Assembly: GCA_002425405.1 (NCBI GenBank)
Contig: DIME01000183.1
Span: 12,594 to 76,593, forward strand
From: Candidatus Accumulibacter vicinus
Lineage (GTDB): Bacteria; Pseudomonadota; Gammaproteobacteria; Burkholderiales; Rhodocyclaceae
Reading direction: 5' to 3'
Length of the DNA: 64,000 nucleotides
Part shown: one piece after another, positions 25,374-35,513 of the stretch
How positions within the stretch are numbered: the stretch's first letter is position 1
Layout: each line of letters begins with the position of its first letter
Translations under genes and position numbers: made by a program
The notes under the pieces: generated by a model
Told to the model about the DNA's origin: nothing
Database searches by the model: none
The model's input: only the letters and a program-made list of their open reading frames with translations

Positions 25374-26618
25374 ATGAAGAGCGTTGATGATTTCCGTCTG
25401 CAGTTCGGCAAGAAGGAACTGGTACCGATCGTGATCGGCGGCATGGGTGTCGATATTTCGACCGCCGAACTGGCGCTCGAGGCCGCCCGACTCGGCGGTG
25501 TCGGACATATTTCCGATGCCATGGTCAATACCGTTGCCGATCGGCGGTTCAACGCCAAGTTCGTCAAGGACAAGCTCCGGCAGTACAAATTCAACGTCGC
25601 CAATACCGACAAATCGATGGTTCGTTTCGATCTCGGGCAGCTCGCCGAGGCCACCCAGATGCACGTCGGCAGAACCATGGAAGCCAAGCGAGGCGAGGGC
25701 CTGATCTTCGTCAACTGCATGGAGAAGCTGACCATGAACGCCCCGCGCGAGACGCTGCGCGTGCGCATGGCCGCAGCGCTCGACGCCGGCATCGACGGGA
25801 TCACGCTGGCGGCCGGCCTGCATCTCGGTTCCTTTGCGCTGATCGAGGATCATCCGCGTTTCCGCGATGCCAAGCTCGGGATCATCGTTTCCTCGCTGCG
25901 CGCGTTGCAGTTGTTCCTGCGCAAGACCGCCCGCTGCCGGCGATTGCCCGACTACGTGGTGGTCGAAGGACCGCTGGCCGGAGGACACCTGGGTTTCGGC
26001 ATGGACTGGGCAAATTACGATCTGGCAACGATCTTCGCCGAGATTCATCGCTATCTGCAGGCCGAGCAGCTCGATATTCCCCTGATTCCGGCGGGTGGGA
26101 TCTTTACCGGTAGCGATGCCGTGTCGTTTCTCGAAAGCGGTGCAGCCGCCGTCCAGGTGGCGACGCGCTTTACCGTGTCGAAGGAGTGCGGCTTGCCGGA
26201 GGACGTCAAACAGCGTTATTTCGAAGCCAGCGAAGATCAGATCGAGGTCAACCAGATTTCCCCGACCGGCTACCCGATGCGCATGTTGAGCAACAGTCCG
26301 GCGATTGGCGACGGAATTCGGCCCAATTGTGAGGCCTACGGCTATCTTCTCGACAGTACCGGCAATTGTTCGTACATCAGTGCGTACAACCGGGAGGTGG
26401 AAGCGAATCCCGGCGTCAAGAAAATAACGGTCCGCGACAAGACCTGTCTGTGTACGCAAATGCGCAACTTCGATTGCTGGACCTGCGGCCACTATGCGTA
26501 CCGCCTCAAAGACACCTCCAGGCGCCTGCCGGATGGCAGCTACCAGTTGCTGAGCGCGGAGCATATCTTCCGCGATTATCAGTTCAGTACCGACGGCAAG
26601 ATCGCGGTGCCGGCATAG
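25374..26618 (+). CDS. Nitronate monooxygenase/2-nitropropane dioxygenase-family flavoprotein with Cys-rich tail
   Basis: A 414-residue TIM-barrel protein. The barrel opens with ELVPIVIGGMGVDISTAELA near 14 and includes GIDGITLAAGLHLGSFALIE near 140, VVVEGPLAGGHLGFGMDW near 198 (phosphate/FMN region with the catalytic-type His), and IPAGGIFTGSDAVSFLESGA near 238. The family is FMN-dependent. The last 90 residues carry an unusual cysteine cluster (CLCTQMRNFDCWTCGHYAYR), seen in a subgroup of uncharacterised homologues. I chose ATG 25374 with GGAAGG upstream; a TTG/ATG at 25281/25284 would add a poorly conserved hydrophobic 31 residues. Substrate unknown; enoyl-ACP reductase FabK is a distant relative. 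Confidence 0.78.
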   Translation: MKSVDDFRLQFGKKELVPIVIGGMGVDISTAELALEAARLGGVGHISDAMVNTVADRRFNAKFVKDKLRQYKFNVANTDKSMVRFDLGQLAEATQMHVGRTMEAKRGEGLIFVNCMEKLTMNAPRETLRVRMAAALDAGIDGITLAAGLHLGSFALIEDHPRFRDAKLGIIVSSLRALQLFLRKTARCRRLPDYVVVEGPLAGGHLGFGMDWANYDLATIFAEIHRYLQAEQLDIPLIPAGGIFTGSDAVSFLESGAAAVQVATRFTVSKECGLPEDVKQRYFEASEDQIEVNQISPTGYPMRMLSNSPAIGDGIRPNCEAYGYLLDSTGNCSYISAYNREVEANPGVKKITVRDKTCLCTQMRNFDCWTCGHYAYRLKDTSRRLPDGSYQLLSAEHIFRDYQFSTDGKIAVPA

Positions 26619-26667
26619 TGCGCGTGCCGCCGGGCGTTGTTGCCACCGCAGGGCAGGGTTCTGGCCG

Positions 26668-27519
26668 ATGCTGAGCTATCGTCACGCCTTTCATGCCGGC
26701 AACCACGCCGATGTCCTCAAACACCTGGTGCTGGTGCAACTGACGCGCTACCTCGGCCAGAAGGACAGCGCTTTCTGGTACGTCGATACGCACGCCGGGG
26801 CGGGGGCTTATGCGCTCGATTCCGGGCATGCAGCCAAGCTTGCCGAGTACCGGGACGGCATTGGACGGTTATGGGGGAGGCAGGATCTGCCGTCGGCCCT
26901 GCAGGACTATCTCGGCCTGGTGCGCGCAGCCAATCCCGATGGTCGTCTGAAGATCTACCCCGGTTCGCCTTCCCTGGCGATGGCGACGATGCGGACACAG
27001 GACCGCCTACGGTTTTTCGAGCTGCACAGCCGCGATGTCATGCGTCTGCGAGACCATTTCGCGGCCTGCGGCAAACGCGTGATCGTTGAGGAGAGCGACG
27101 GATTCGCGGCCCTCAAGGCCTTGTTGCCGCCGCCGCCGCGGCGAGCAGTGGTCCTCATCGACCCGCCGTACGAGGAGCGGCGCGATTACGATCGGGTGGT
27201 GCATTCGCTCAGGGAGTGCCTGTCGCGCTTTCCTGGCGGCACCTATCTGCTGTGGTATCCCCAACTGACCCGGCTCGAAGCGCACCATTTGCCGCCGCGC
27301 CTGAAGCACCTGCCGGCAAGCCGCTGGCTGCAGGTTACGCTACGCGTCAGAACGCCAGCCAGCGACGGTTTCGGGATGCACGGCAGTGGCCTGTTCGTGA
27401 TCAATCCACCCTGGACCCTGGAAGCGACCTTGCAGGCAGTGATGCCCTGTCTGGTCGAGCGACTCGGGCAGGATGCAGGCGCGGGTTACACGCTTGAAAG
27501 TCAGGATTCCGCCCGCTAG
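26668..27519 (+). CDS. rlmJ: 23S rRNA (adenine(2030)-N6)-methyltransferase
   Basis: A 283-residue RlmJ/YhiR protein. The opening MLSYRHAFHAGNHADVLKHL is highly characteristic. SAM-binding residues include YVDTHAGAGAYAL near 39, and the N6-adenine catalytic motif appears as VLIDPPYEERRDYDRV (DPPY) near 162. It methylates A2030 of 23S rRNA using S-adenosylmethionine. Length agrees with the family (about 280). Confidence 0.93.
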   Translation: MLSYRHAFHAGNHADVLKHLVLVQLTRYLGQKDSAFWYVDTHAGAGAYALDSGHAAKLAEYRDGIGRLWGRQDLPSALQDYLGLVRAANPDGRLKIYPGSPSLAMATMRTQDRLRFFELHSRDVMRLRDHFAACGKRVIVEESDGFAALKALLPPPPRRAVVLIDPPYEERRDYDRVVHSLRECLSRFPGGTYLLWYPQLTRLEAHHLPPRLKHLPASRWLQVTLRVRTPASDGFGMHGSGLFVINPPWTLEATLQAVMPCLVERLGQDAGAGYTLESQDSAR

Positions 27520-27679
27520 GGATGGCGAGCATGGGACTCAAACTGCCAGGCTTCATCGCGCTCCCCGGCCGCTGTCGTGGCCGCGCAGGGCAAGGGTGTC
27601 GGCTTGCTTGGGCGCCATCGACAGCAGGTGCGGCGGCATCACCAGTGTACAATGGCCGCTTTGAACCATGGGAGAAGCG

Positions 27680-28525
27680 ATGATGACTGCGACAAAGGGA
27701 CTTTCCGATCCGGCCACGGGTCAACCGGCCGTATCCACCAGACCCCGTCGGCTGGCCCACCAGGCCACGCTCATCGGCGGCATTGCCGGCACCCTGCTGC
27801 TCGGCGGCTGTGCCGAATTGACGGGCCCATCGGGCGACGTGACGGTCAGTGATCCGACACGGATCACGCGCAGCGGCTTTCTCAGTGACTACCCGCGTCT
27901 GAAGAAAGCGCCCGGTAGCGACGGCGCGCTGTGCTGGCGGAACCCCGATGTCGACCTCAAACGCTACGACAAGGTGCTGATCACCCGCATTCTGGTCAGC
28001 CTCAAGGCGGATCAGCAGGAGGCGGTCGACCCGACCGACCTCAAGGCACTGGTCGATTATTTCCACAATGCCCTGAACAAGTCCCTGAAACCGCAGATGC
28101 AGATCGTCACGCAACCCGGGCCGGGGGTCCTGGTGTTGCGGATCGAGCTCACCAACCTGGTGCCGACGCAGGTCAGCCGGAGTCTGGCAGGCACCGCGAT
28201 CCCCTACGGCTTCGTCGCCGAAGCTGCTTCCGGTCCGGCATCGGGGAGACCTGCGGGTTCGACGCCTTATCTTGGCGAGACCGGCATCGAAATGCAGTTT
28301 CTCGACGGCGCCAGCAACGTCGTTCTTGGCGAGTGCGCCGATGCGCAGATCGGCCGCAAGTACGCCGCCGACATTGATGCCGGCGCGGCCGCTGCCACCA
28401 ATACCTGGATCAAGGGTTACATGAGCTCGTTCCAGAGCTGGTCGTACGCGCGCGACGCTTTCGACAAATGGTCGTTGCAGATCGCCGATCGATTGGCCGT
28501 GCTGCGCGGGGTGAAACCCCGGTAG
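27680..28525 (+). CDS. DUF3313-like lipoprotein
   Basis: A 281-residue predicted lipoprotein. The start is ATG 27680 or 27683 (a further ATG at 27668 is possible), with GGGAGAAGC upstream. After a long basic N-region comes a hydrophobic stretch and lipobox GTLLLGGCAEL with the acylated Cys near residue 39. The mature part includes RITRSGFLSDYPRLKK near 57 and YDKVLITRILVSLK near 94, the DUF3313 pattern. The family is anchored in the cell envelope and has no known function. The long n-region before the lipobox is unusual. Confidence 0.75.
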   Translation: MMTATKGLSDPATGQPAVSTRPRRLAHQATLIGGIAGTLLLGGCAELTGPSGDVTVSDPTRITRSGFLSDYPRLKKAPGSDGALCWRNPDVDLKRYDKVLITRILVSLKADQQEAVDPTDLKALVDYFHNALNKSLKPQMQIVTQPGPGVLVLRIELTNLVPTQVSRSLAGTAIPYGFVAEAASGPASGRPAGSTPYLGETGIEMQFLDGASNVVLGECADAQIGRKYAADIDAGAAAATNTWIKGYMSSFQSWSYARDAFDKWSLQIADRLAVLRGVKPR

Positions 28526-28535
28526 CCCGTTCGGG

Positions 28536-29888
28536 TCAGGACAGCATGAGCATTTCAACCAGCAGGCCGACGACGGCGCAGGCCGCGATGACGACAATGA
28601 CATTCTGCCGGTAGCAAAACAGCGCGACCGCGGCACCGAGAGCGATCAGCGCGGAGATCCAGTCGAAGCTGCCGGCGAAACCTCGCGGCCAGAGGACATG
28701 GTAGCCGAAGAACAGCGCCAGATTGAGGATCACGCCGACCACCGCCGCGGTGATGGCGGTCAGCGGTGCGGTGAATTTCAACTGGTTGTGGGTGGTCTCG
28801 ACCAGCGGTCCGCCGAGCAGGATAAAAACGAACGACGGCAGAAAGGTGAACCAGGTCACCAGCGAGGCAGCGACTGCGCCGGCAAGGAACAGGCTGTCCG
28901 GGCCGAAAACGGCCTTGAGGTAGCCACCGACGAAGCCGACAAAAGCGACCACCATGATCAGCGGCCCGGGCGTGGTTTCTCCGAGCGCGAGGCCGTCGAT
29001 CATCTGGGTCGCAGTCAGCCAGCCGTAGTGTTCGACGGCCCCCTGGTAGACGTAGGGGAGAACGGCATAGGCGCCGCCGAAGGTCAGCAGCGCGGCCTTG
29101 GTGAAAAACCAGCTCATCTGCGTCAGCGTGTGCTGCCAACCATAGGTCGCAGTCAGCAGGCCCATCGGGATGGCCCACAGAAGAGCCGCGACGATGAGCA
29201 CCCTGATCAGTCTGTACCATCCGAAGCGGGCATGCTCGGGAGTTGGCGTGTCGTCGTCGATCAAGGCCGGACCGAACACGGCTTCGACCGGGCCGTGGCC
29301 GCCGCCAAGCTGGAATTTCTCGGGGGCGACATGTCCGCCGATGTAGCCGAGCAGTGCGGCTACCGCGACGATGACGGGAAACGGCGCGGCGAGCGCGAAG
29401 ATGGCGACGAAGGAAGCCGCCGCGATCGCCCAGAGGAACGGGTTCCTCAGGGCACGCAATCCGATCCGGTACGCCGCCTGGACGACAATGGCGGTGACTG
29501 CCGGCTTGATCCCGTAAAACAGACCAGCCACCAACGGCGTCTCGCCGAAGGCGATATAGACCCAGGACAGACCGATCAGAAGCAGCAGCGAGGGCAGCAC
29601 GAACAGGGTTCCGGCGACCATGCCGCCACGCGTGCGATGCATCAGCCAGCCGATGTAGGTGGCCAGTTGCTGGGCTTCGGGACCGGGGAGCAGCATGCAG
29701 TAGTTGAGTGCGTGCAGAAAGCGACGCTCGGAAATCCAGCGACGGCGTTCCACCAGTTCCGCGTGCATCATCGAAATCTGTCCTGCCGGGCCGCCGAAAC
29801 TGATGCATCCGAGCTTGAGCCAGAAGGCAAACGCCTGCCAGAAGCTGACTGAGGGGGGGGCTGCAGGGTTCGCGAGGCCGTGGTTCAT
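28536..29888 (-). CDS. chrA: Chromate transporter ChrA
   Basis: A 450-residue CHR-family inner-membrane protein with two homologous halves. Half 1 opens FWLKLGCISFGGPAGQISMM near 23, with the conserved FGGPxxxxxxM. Half 2 has FFTKAALLTFGGAYAVLPYV near 255 and GETTPGPLIMVVAFVGFVGG near 302. Full-length members export chromate, conferring resistance. The gene begins inside the end of the SNF2 gene (overlap 29885-29888), so it is probably transcribed with it. Family assignment is firm; real substrate in this organism is inferred. Confidence 0.88.
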   Translation of the reverse strand: MNHGLANPAAPPSVSFWQAFAFWLKLGCISFGGPAGQISMMHAELVERRRWISERRFLHALNYCMLLPGPEAQQLATYIGWLMHRTRGGMVAGTLFVLPSLLLLIGLSWVYIAFGETPLVAGLFYGIKPAVTAIVVQAAYRIGLRALRNPFLWAIAAASFVAIFALAAPFPVIVAVAALLGYIGGHVAPEKFQLGGGHGPVEAVFGPALIDDDTPTPEHARFGWYRLIRVLIVAALLWAIPMGLLTATYGWQHTLTQMSWFFTKAALLTFGGAYAVLPYVYQGAVEHYGWLTATQMIDGLALGETTPGPLIMVVAFVGFVGGYLKAVFGPDSLFLAGAVAASLVTWFTFLPSFVFILLGGPLVETTHNQLKFTAPLTAITAAVVGVILNLALFFGYHVLWPRGFAGSFDWISALIALGAAVALFCYRQNVIVVIAACAVVGLLVEMLMLS

Positions 29889-32800
29889 GTCATTTCCCCC
29901 CGAATCAGCGCCACCAGATCTTCGGTCGATGGCAAGGCACTGGCTTCGCCTTCGGCAAGAATGCTCTCGGCGAGCGCGCGTTTTTCATGGTGCAGGTCGA
30001 CGATGCGTTCCTCGACGGTGCCCCTGGTGACCAACCGGTAAACGGTGACCGGTCTGGGCTGTCCGATGCGGTGCGCACGTCCCGTCGCCTGATCCTCGGC
30101 CGCCGGGTTCCACCACGGGTCGGTGATCACCACGTAGTCGGCGGCGGTGAGGTTGAGGCCGAAGCCGCCGGCCTTGAGACTGATCAGGAAGAGGTCGCCT
30201 TCGCCGGCCTGGAATGCGGCGACCCGGCGCGTTCGCTCGGCGGCGGGAGTGGCACCGTCGAGGTACTGATAGCGGATTCCGGCTGCGTCGAGCGGTTCGC
30301 GGAGGATGGTCAGGAAATCGACGAACTGGCTGAAGACCAGCGCCTTGTGGCCGTTGGCAATGAGCTCGCTGGCCAGTTCGCCAAAGGCCTGCACCTTGGC
30401 ACCGCTGATCCCGAACTCCGGGCTGCACAGGCGCGGGTCGCAGGCGGCGCGCCGCAGGCGCGTCAGCTGCGCGAGGATGTTGAAGCGGGATTGAGTTTCC
30501 GGCGTGCTGTCGAGCGTGCTGCTGATCTCGTTTGCGGCTTCGCGGCGCAGGGCTTCGTAATGCGCAGCTTCGGCACTCTCCGGGCTGACCGTCAGGATCA
30601 GCTCGATGCGTGGCGGCAGTTCCTGCAACACTTCCGCTTTGCTTCGTCGCAGCACGAAGGGACCGATCAGGCGCTTGAGGACATGCTGGGCGTCGCGGTC
30701 GCGGTTGCGTTCGATCGGACCCGCGAAGCGCTCGTTGAAGCGGTTGACGGTGCCGAGCAGGCCGGGATTGGCAAAACGCATGATCGACCACAGGTCGGCG
30801 AGGCGGTTTTCCACCGGCGTTCCGGTCAGCGCCAGGCGAAAATCGGCCTTGAGCTCGAACACCGCCTGCGAGCGCTTGGCGGCTGCATTCTTGATCGCCT
30901 GTGCTTCGTCGGCGATCAGCGTGTGCCAGTTGCGCCCGGTGAAGCGTTCCTGCGCGAGTTGCAGCAGCGTGTAGGAGACGATCAGCAGATCCTGCGGCCC
31001 GGCCTGGCTGACCAGTTCCTCGCGTTCGCTGTCACCGGCGTCGCTGTAGATGCGGGCGTTGAGCGTCGGTGCAAAACGACGTGTTTCGGCGAACCAGTTG
31101 CCGCATACCGAGGTCGGTGCGATGACCAGCGCCGGCCCGCTGGCGGCGCGCTCGAGCAGCACGGCGAGTGCCTGCAGCGTTTTGCCCAGGCCCATGTCGT
31201 CGGCCAGACAACCGCCCATGCTGGCGGTCGCCAGACGCATTGCCCACTGGTAGCCGTCTTCCTGATAGGGCCGCAGCCTGACCTGCAGCAGGCTCGGCAG
31301 TTTCGGTTCGGTGGACTGGGCGCTGCGCAAGCGCTCGAGGGCCTCGCGAAAATCCTTGCCGGCGTCGAGCCGGGTGCCATCAAGAATCTCGTCGAGCCAG
31401 GCGGCGGCGATCGTGGGTGCCTTGCTCCCCTGCTTGTCGGTTTCGATAACCGCTGCGAGTTCGCTGAGCTTTTGTTTGAGTGAGCGCGTCAAGGCTGCAT
31501 AAACACCGTCACCCATCGGGATGAAGCGGGATTTTTCGCGTGCCGCCGTCAGCAGGGTTTCGAGCTGCAGTACCAGGCCCTCGTCGAGCGTCACCTGCCC
31601 GGAGAGGCGGAACCAGTCGTGCTCGCGGCTGACGCTGACACCGAGCTGCCGCGTATCGACGCTGACGACGCGAACGGCCTTGCCCTTGGGCCATTCAACC
31701 GCGGCAATCGCGGCCAGCGTCGGCAGCGTTTCGACCGCCCCGAGTGCCTGCTCGGGGTCTTCGATCAGCCACTCGCTGACGCCGTCGCTGCCGTCGAGGA
31801 AGGGCAGGGCGTCGAGTACCGCTTCGAGATGCTGGCGCTCGCTCTGGAGGTTGCGTTCGGTGCCGACGCTTTCGCCTCCGAGCACGCTCATCAGGCGGAG
31901 TCGGCCGCTGCCTGCCGGCAGGCGCGGGCCGTCGGGCCCCAGCGGTGTCACTACCAGGCGCAGCGCCAGGTGCTCGCCGACCGGCGAGAGTTCGGCACGC
32001 AGGCGTGAATCGCTGGCGACCTGTCGGGAAGCCTGTGCCGAGTCGGCGTGTACCTGGAAACGTCCGGACAGCGCACGCAAGGTCTTTTCGACTTCGGCCT
32101 GCGCTCCCGGCGCATTGGCGGGAATGGCTACGCGCCTCGAGATGAGCTGCGCAGCCTGCTGCTGCGCCGTCGAAAAACGCACCAGCCGGAGACGCTGCGG
32201 GCCGTCCTGGACGAGCGTGAGCAGGCGCAGCGCTTCGTTCTCGCGACGCATCTCAGCGTCTTCGACATAGAGGTACGCGCTTTCGACGACGGGTCGCAAC
32301 GGTGGCTCGATGCGCATCACGAAATGTTCGCCCTGACGGACCAGTTCCAGCTCCGGCTGCGTTTCGCTGAGTTCGACGAATTGTTCCGGCGCGTTTGCCA
32401 GGACGATGCACGGATGGCCCACCAGGGCGACGATCGCCGTTGGCAGGTCGATGCGATAGCGGTTGCTGTAACCGCGCTCGGGGCGCAGCGCGCGCGCCAC
32501 CTTGGCATCCCACGCCGGCAGATGTTCGTTGCCGAAGATTTTCACGAGGCTCAGCACGCGGGGTCGGCCCCAGCCGCGCTGAACGCGCTTCTGTTCGAGC
32601 GGTTTGATGCCGAGCAACTGGCCCTCCTTGCCGATCTCGATGGCCCAGAGCAGGCGTGTCGTTTCGCTGCCGGCGTCGGCAGCAGTCTGCTCGCCGCCGA
32701 GTGATTGCAGGGCGTCGAGAATCACGCGCCATTGCTCGCCAGCCGCGGCGACAAAATAGCCGGTCGGTGGATCGCGTCCGGAAAGCAGCTCTTCGGCGCC

Positions 32801-34102
32801 ACGCAGCATGTGGCTTGGCAACTTCAGATGAGCGTTCAGCAGTTTTCGCCGCAGGGCCATGATCGTCTCATGCCAGCCGCTGGCCGTATGCCGTGTAATC
32901 TGCCTACCTGGCGCAGTGATCGTCTCGCTACCCAGCCAGGCCGAGAGCAGAATGGCCCAGAACGAATCCAGTTCCCAGCACTGTTCCTGGTTTCGGACCG
33001 GCTGGAAAGCGGCATGGATGATCGGCGTCTTGCCGAGACGAACGTCGATGGCATGGACCCAGCGCCCCCATTTGCTGAATACACTCGGATCGCGCTGGCC
33101 GGCTTCGCCGATGCAGAACTTGCGCGCCAGTTCCAGATGCTTCGGGGTCGACTGGGCGAGCAATGCGAGTGGGTAGAGCCAGCCAATACTTTCGGGCAGC
33201 AGGTGTTTGCTGCCGCCGATTTCGCCCTTGCGCTGCTTCAGTGCTGCCTCGAAGGCGGCCTGCCCGGCTGCCCACTGGCTATCGACGACCAGGGCTGCGG
33301 CCCGGATCGCGGCAGCGAGGCCGTTATCGAGCCCCTGCAGCGTTTCCTGCAACAGTTCAGCGTCACTGCGTTGCAATGCCAGCTCGGCAAGCGCCGAACG
33401 CAGATCGTCGGACACCTGGTCGGGGCGCCGCCTGAGCTGGTCAAGAGCCCACTCCGCGATCGGGTTGAAATCCGGCGCCCAGTTCAAGCATATCGATGCC
33501 ACGCCCAGGCAGGCGAGCCGCGAGCGTTCGACCGGATCGATGGACTCGAAACTGGGGCCGTCGAAGCCGAGCAGGAGGGCCTGCGTGAGGATGAAGTTCC
33601 AGTCCATCGAACGTGCGACCCGTTGCCGGATCGCTGAGAGCTCTTCGCTCGGTGTGCCGGAAAAGAACTTGGCGCGCACATAGGCAATGGTCGCCGGAAG
33701 ACTGCTGCTCGGCCAGTAGTAGCCGAAGCGCGTGAGGTCGAAACCATCGAGTTTGGCGATCAGACCCGGCAGGCAGTTTCCTGGCCGGGTCTCGAGCAAC
33801 TGCCGGTAGAGCGGCGCACGCAAAGCGTCCACGAGTTGAAAGGCGGTGGGGTGGCGCGCCGCATCGTCGAGCAGCAGTTTCTTGTCCTTGAGTTCTTGGA
33901 CCGCGTTCTTTACATCGTTGAAGGTGAACGCTCTTCCGGTGCTGGTGGTCAGACCACTCAAACCGAGCAGGTGGTGTACGTCGGTCTGCGTACGGGCGGT
34001 CCACAACAGTGCGCAGGCCAGGGCTGCCTTGTGCGTGTCGGGAGTCAGTCCATGCTTGTCGAGTCGCTCGATGGCGGTGTTGTTCAAGGCGTTCTTGAGC
34101 AT
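29885..34102 (-). CDS. SNF2-family DEAD/H-box helicase-like ATPase
   Basis: A 1405-residue protein. Residues 1-830 are uncharacterised with helical repeats at the front and a beta-rich middle. The Swi2/Snf2 ATPase begins near 935 (LLQVRLRPYQEDGYQWAMRL), with Walker A GCLADDMGLGKTLQALAVLL near 965, DEAQ box TLIADEAQAIKNAAAKRSQA near 1061 and ALTGTPVENRLADLWSIM near 1090. The helicase C part is at 1240-1390 (ALVFSQFVDFLTILREPLDA; FLISLKAGGFGLNLTAADYV; GRAHRIGQPRPVTVYRLVTR). It translocates on DNA to remodel protein-DNA complexes; the target is unknown. It lies 41 bp downstream of queA and overlaps chrA. Confidence 0.88.
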   Translation of the reverse strand: MLKNALNNTAIERLDKHGLTPDTHKAALACALLWTARTQTDVHHLLGLSGLTTSTGRAFTFNDVKNAVQELKDKKLLLDDAARHPTAFQLVDALRAPLYRQLLETRPGNCLPGLIAKLDGFDLTRFGYYWPSSSLPATIAYVRAKFFSGTPSEELSAIRQRVARSMDWNFILTQALLLGFDGPSFESIDPVERSRLACLGVASICLNWAPDFNPIAEWALDQLRRRPDQVSDDLRSALAELALQRSDAELLQETLQGLDNGLAAAIRAAALVVDSQWAAGQAAFEAALKQRKGEIGGSKHLLPESIGWLYPLALLAQSTPKHLELARKFCIGEAGQRDPSVFSKWGRWVHAIDVRLGKTPIIHAAFQPVRNQEQCWELDSFWAILLSAWLGSETITAPGRQITRHTASGWHETIMALRRKLLNAHLKLPSHMLRGAEELLSGRDPPTGYFVAAAGEQWRVILDALQSLGGEQTAADAGSETTRLLWAIEIGKEGQLLGIKPLEQKRVQRGWGRPRVLSLVKIFGNEHLPAWDAKVARALRPERGYSNRYRIDLPTAIVALVGHPCIVLANAPEQFVELSETQPELELVRQGEHFVMRIEPPLRPVVESAYLYVEDAEMRRENEALRLLTLVQDGPQRLRLVRFSTAQQQAAQLISRRVAIPANAPGAQAEVEKTLRALSGRFQVHADSAQASRQVASDSRLRAELSPVGEHLALRLVVTPLGPDGPRLPAGSGRLRLMSVLGGESVGTERNLQSERQHLEAVLDALPFLDGSDGVSEWLIEDPEQALGAVETLPTLAAIAAVEWPKGKAVRVVSVDTRQLGVSVSREHDWFRLSGQVTLDEGLVLQLETLLTAAREKSRFIPMGDGVYAALTRSLKQKLSELAAVIETDKQGSKAPTIAAAWLDEILDGTRLDAGKDFREALERLRSAQSTEPKLPSLLQVRLRPYQEDGYQWAMRLATASMGGCLADDMGLGKTLQALAVLLERAASGPALVIAPTSVCGNWFAETRRFAPTLNARIYSDAGDSEREELVSQAGPQDLLIVSYTLLQLAQERFTGRNWHTLIADEAQAIKNAAAKRSQAVFELKADFRLALTGTPVENRLADLWSIMRFANPGLLGTVNRFNERFAGPIERNRDRDAQHVLKRLIGPFVLRRSKAEVLQELPPRIELILTVSPESAEAAHYEALRREAANEISSTLDSTPETQSRFNILAQLTRLRRAACDPRLCSPEFGISGAKVQAFGELASELIANGHKALVFSQFVDFLTILREPLDAAGIRYQYLDGATPAAERTRRVAAFQAGEGDLFLISLKAGGFGLNLTAADYVVITDPWWNPAAEDQATGRAHRIGQPRPVTVYRLVTRGTVEERIVDLHHEKRALAESILAEGEASALPSTEDLVALIRGEMT

Positions 34103-34143
34103 GGCGGCAGCTTCGGAAAGGGGAGGATAGGTTTGTGAATGAA

Positions 34144-35184
34144 TCAGCCGCGGTGCAGCAGCATGGCGTCACCATAACTGAAGAAGCGATAACGCCGATT
34201 GATCGCGTGCCGATACGCGCTGCGGATGGCATCCAGTCCGGCAAAAGCCGAAACGAGCATCAGCAGCGTCGATTTCGGGAGGTGAAAATTGGTGATCAGC
34301 CGGTCTACGACGCGAAAGTGGTAGCCCGGAGTGATGAAGATGTCGGTTTCGGCCGCGCCAGCGTGCAGCTCGCCGTGCGCTGCAGCCGCTTCGAGCGCAC
34401 GCAGGCTGGTCGTCCCGACGGCGATGACCTGGCCGCCGCGGGCACGCGTGCGGGCGATCGCAGCGGCCGTCGCCGGCGGAATTTCGAAACGTTCGGCGTG
34501 CATGCGGTGCTCGGAGATGCGCTGTACTCGCACTGGCTGGAAGGTGCCGGCACCGACGTGCAGCGTCAGCCAGGCGATCTCGGCACCGCGCTTTGCGAGT
34601 TCGGTCAGCAGCGCCTCGTCGAAGTGCAGGCCGGCAGTGGGCGCAGCGACGGCGCCGGGGTGGCGGGCGAAAACCGTCTGATAGCGCGCTTCGTCGGCAG
34701 CGCTGGCCGCGTGCGTGATGTAGGGCGGCAAGGGCAGGCGGCCGTGGCGATCGAGCAGGCTCCAGAGATCATTCTCGCCGACTGGTTCCAGCAGTTCCAG
34801 GTCGAAGAACTCGTGCTGTTCACCGCTACGCCCGCGTACGCTGAGCAGGATGGCATTTTCAAGAAGGATGCGGCTGCCGGCTTGCGGCGCTTTGCTGGCG
34901 CGGATTTGTGCCACGGCATGGCGAGCATCGACGATGCGCTCGATCAGAACCTCGACCTGGCCGCCGCTTTCCTTCCGCCCAAAGAGGCGCGCGCGGAGCA
35001 CGCGCGTATCGTTGAACACCAGCAGATCGCCGGCATCGACGATTTCCGGCAGCTCGCTGAAGTGGCGATCGTGGATGGTGCCGTCGGCCAGTTGCAACAG
35101 ACGACTGGCGGTGCGTTCTGCGGTCGGATGCTGGGCGATCAGTTCGCCGGGAAGATCGAAGTCGAAATCGTCGAGTGTCAGCAT
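34144..35184 (-). CDS. queA: tRNA preQ1(34) S-adenosylmethionine ribosyltransferase-isomerase
   Basis: A 346-residue QueA, which transfers the ribosyl moiety of SAM to preQ1 in tRNA to form epoxyqueuosine. The start ATG 35184 gives the typical [20 protein letters not shown]. Other signatures are [20 protein letters not shown] near 60, [20 protein letters not shown] near 170, HFDEALL then [14 protein letters not shown] near 200-220, and [17 protein letters not shown] near 307. The upstream open frame reads through the tRNA gene and is not coding. No tgt gene follows; the SNF2 gene comes next. Confidence 0.93.
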   Translation of the reverse strand: MLTLDDFDFDLPGELIAQHPTAERTASRLLQLADGTIHDRHFSELPEIVDAGDLLVFNDTRVLRARLFGRKESGGQVEVLIERIVDARHAVAQIRASKAPQAGSRILLENAILLSVRGRSGEQHEFFDLELLEPVGENDLWSLLDRHGRLPLPPYITHAASAADEARYQTVFARHPGAVAAPTAGLHFDEALLTELAKRGAEIAWLTLHVGAGTFQPVRVQRISEHRMHAERFEIPPATAAAIARTRARGGQVIAVGTTSLRALEAAAAHGELHAGAAETDIFITPGYHFRVVDRLITNFHLPKSTLLMLVSAFAGLDAIRSAYRHAINRRYRFFSYGDAMLLHRG

Positions 35185-35309
35185 GCGTGGGGGGTCTGTA
35201 GAGGGTGGCCGGGCAAGCGCCGGCGCAGAACGGAATGTTATCTGCTTGTTCCTGACTGGAGAATCAGCGATAATCAGAGCCTCTTCCGGCTCGCGAGTTG
35301 CGAGCCACA

Positions 35310-35396
35310 GCCGAGATGGCGGAATCGGTAGACGCAGCGGACTCAAAATCCGCCGGTGGAAACATCGTGGGGGTTCGATTCCCCCTCTCGGCACCA
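35310..35396 (+). tRNA. tRNA-Leu(CAA)
   Basis: An 87-nt class II tRNA with encoded CCA. The acceptor stem GCCGAGA pairs with TCTCGGC. The anticodon stem-loop is CGGA-CTCAAAA-TCCG, giving anticodon CAA. A variable arm (GGTGGAAACATCGTGG region) and T loop GGTTCGATTCC follow. It reads UUG leucine codons. It lies between the queA promoter region and hemC. Confidence 0.95.
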
Positions 35397-35513
35397 TCCA
35401 GAACAGCGCATGCTTGCAAAGCTTCGGATTGTAACACGCCCATTAGAACGCCCATCAAGGTCTGTGCGTCGGTGTTACGGCGTGCATGCCGGTGCCGCTA
35501 GCGGAACCCTGCC

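Noticed and set aside
29987..33637. Long plus-strand frames over the SNF2 gene
   Set aside because: They are antisense shadows of the helicase; the minus strand has Walker A, DEAQ and helicase C motifs.
34144..35397. A 417-residue start for queA
   Set aside because: The longer frame reads through tRNA-Leu(CAA); the conserved QueA N-terminus begins at ATG 35184.
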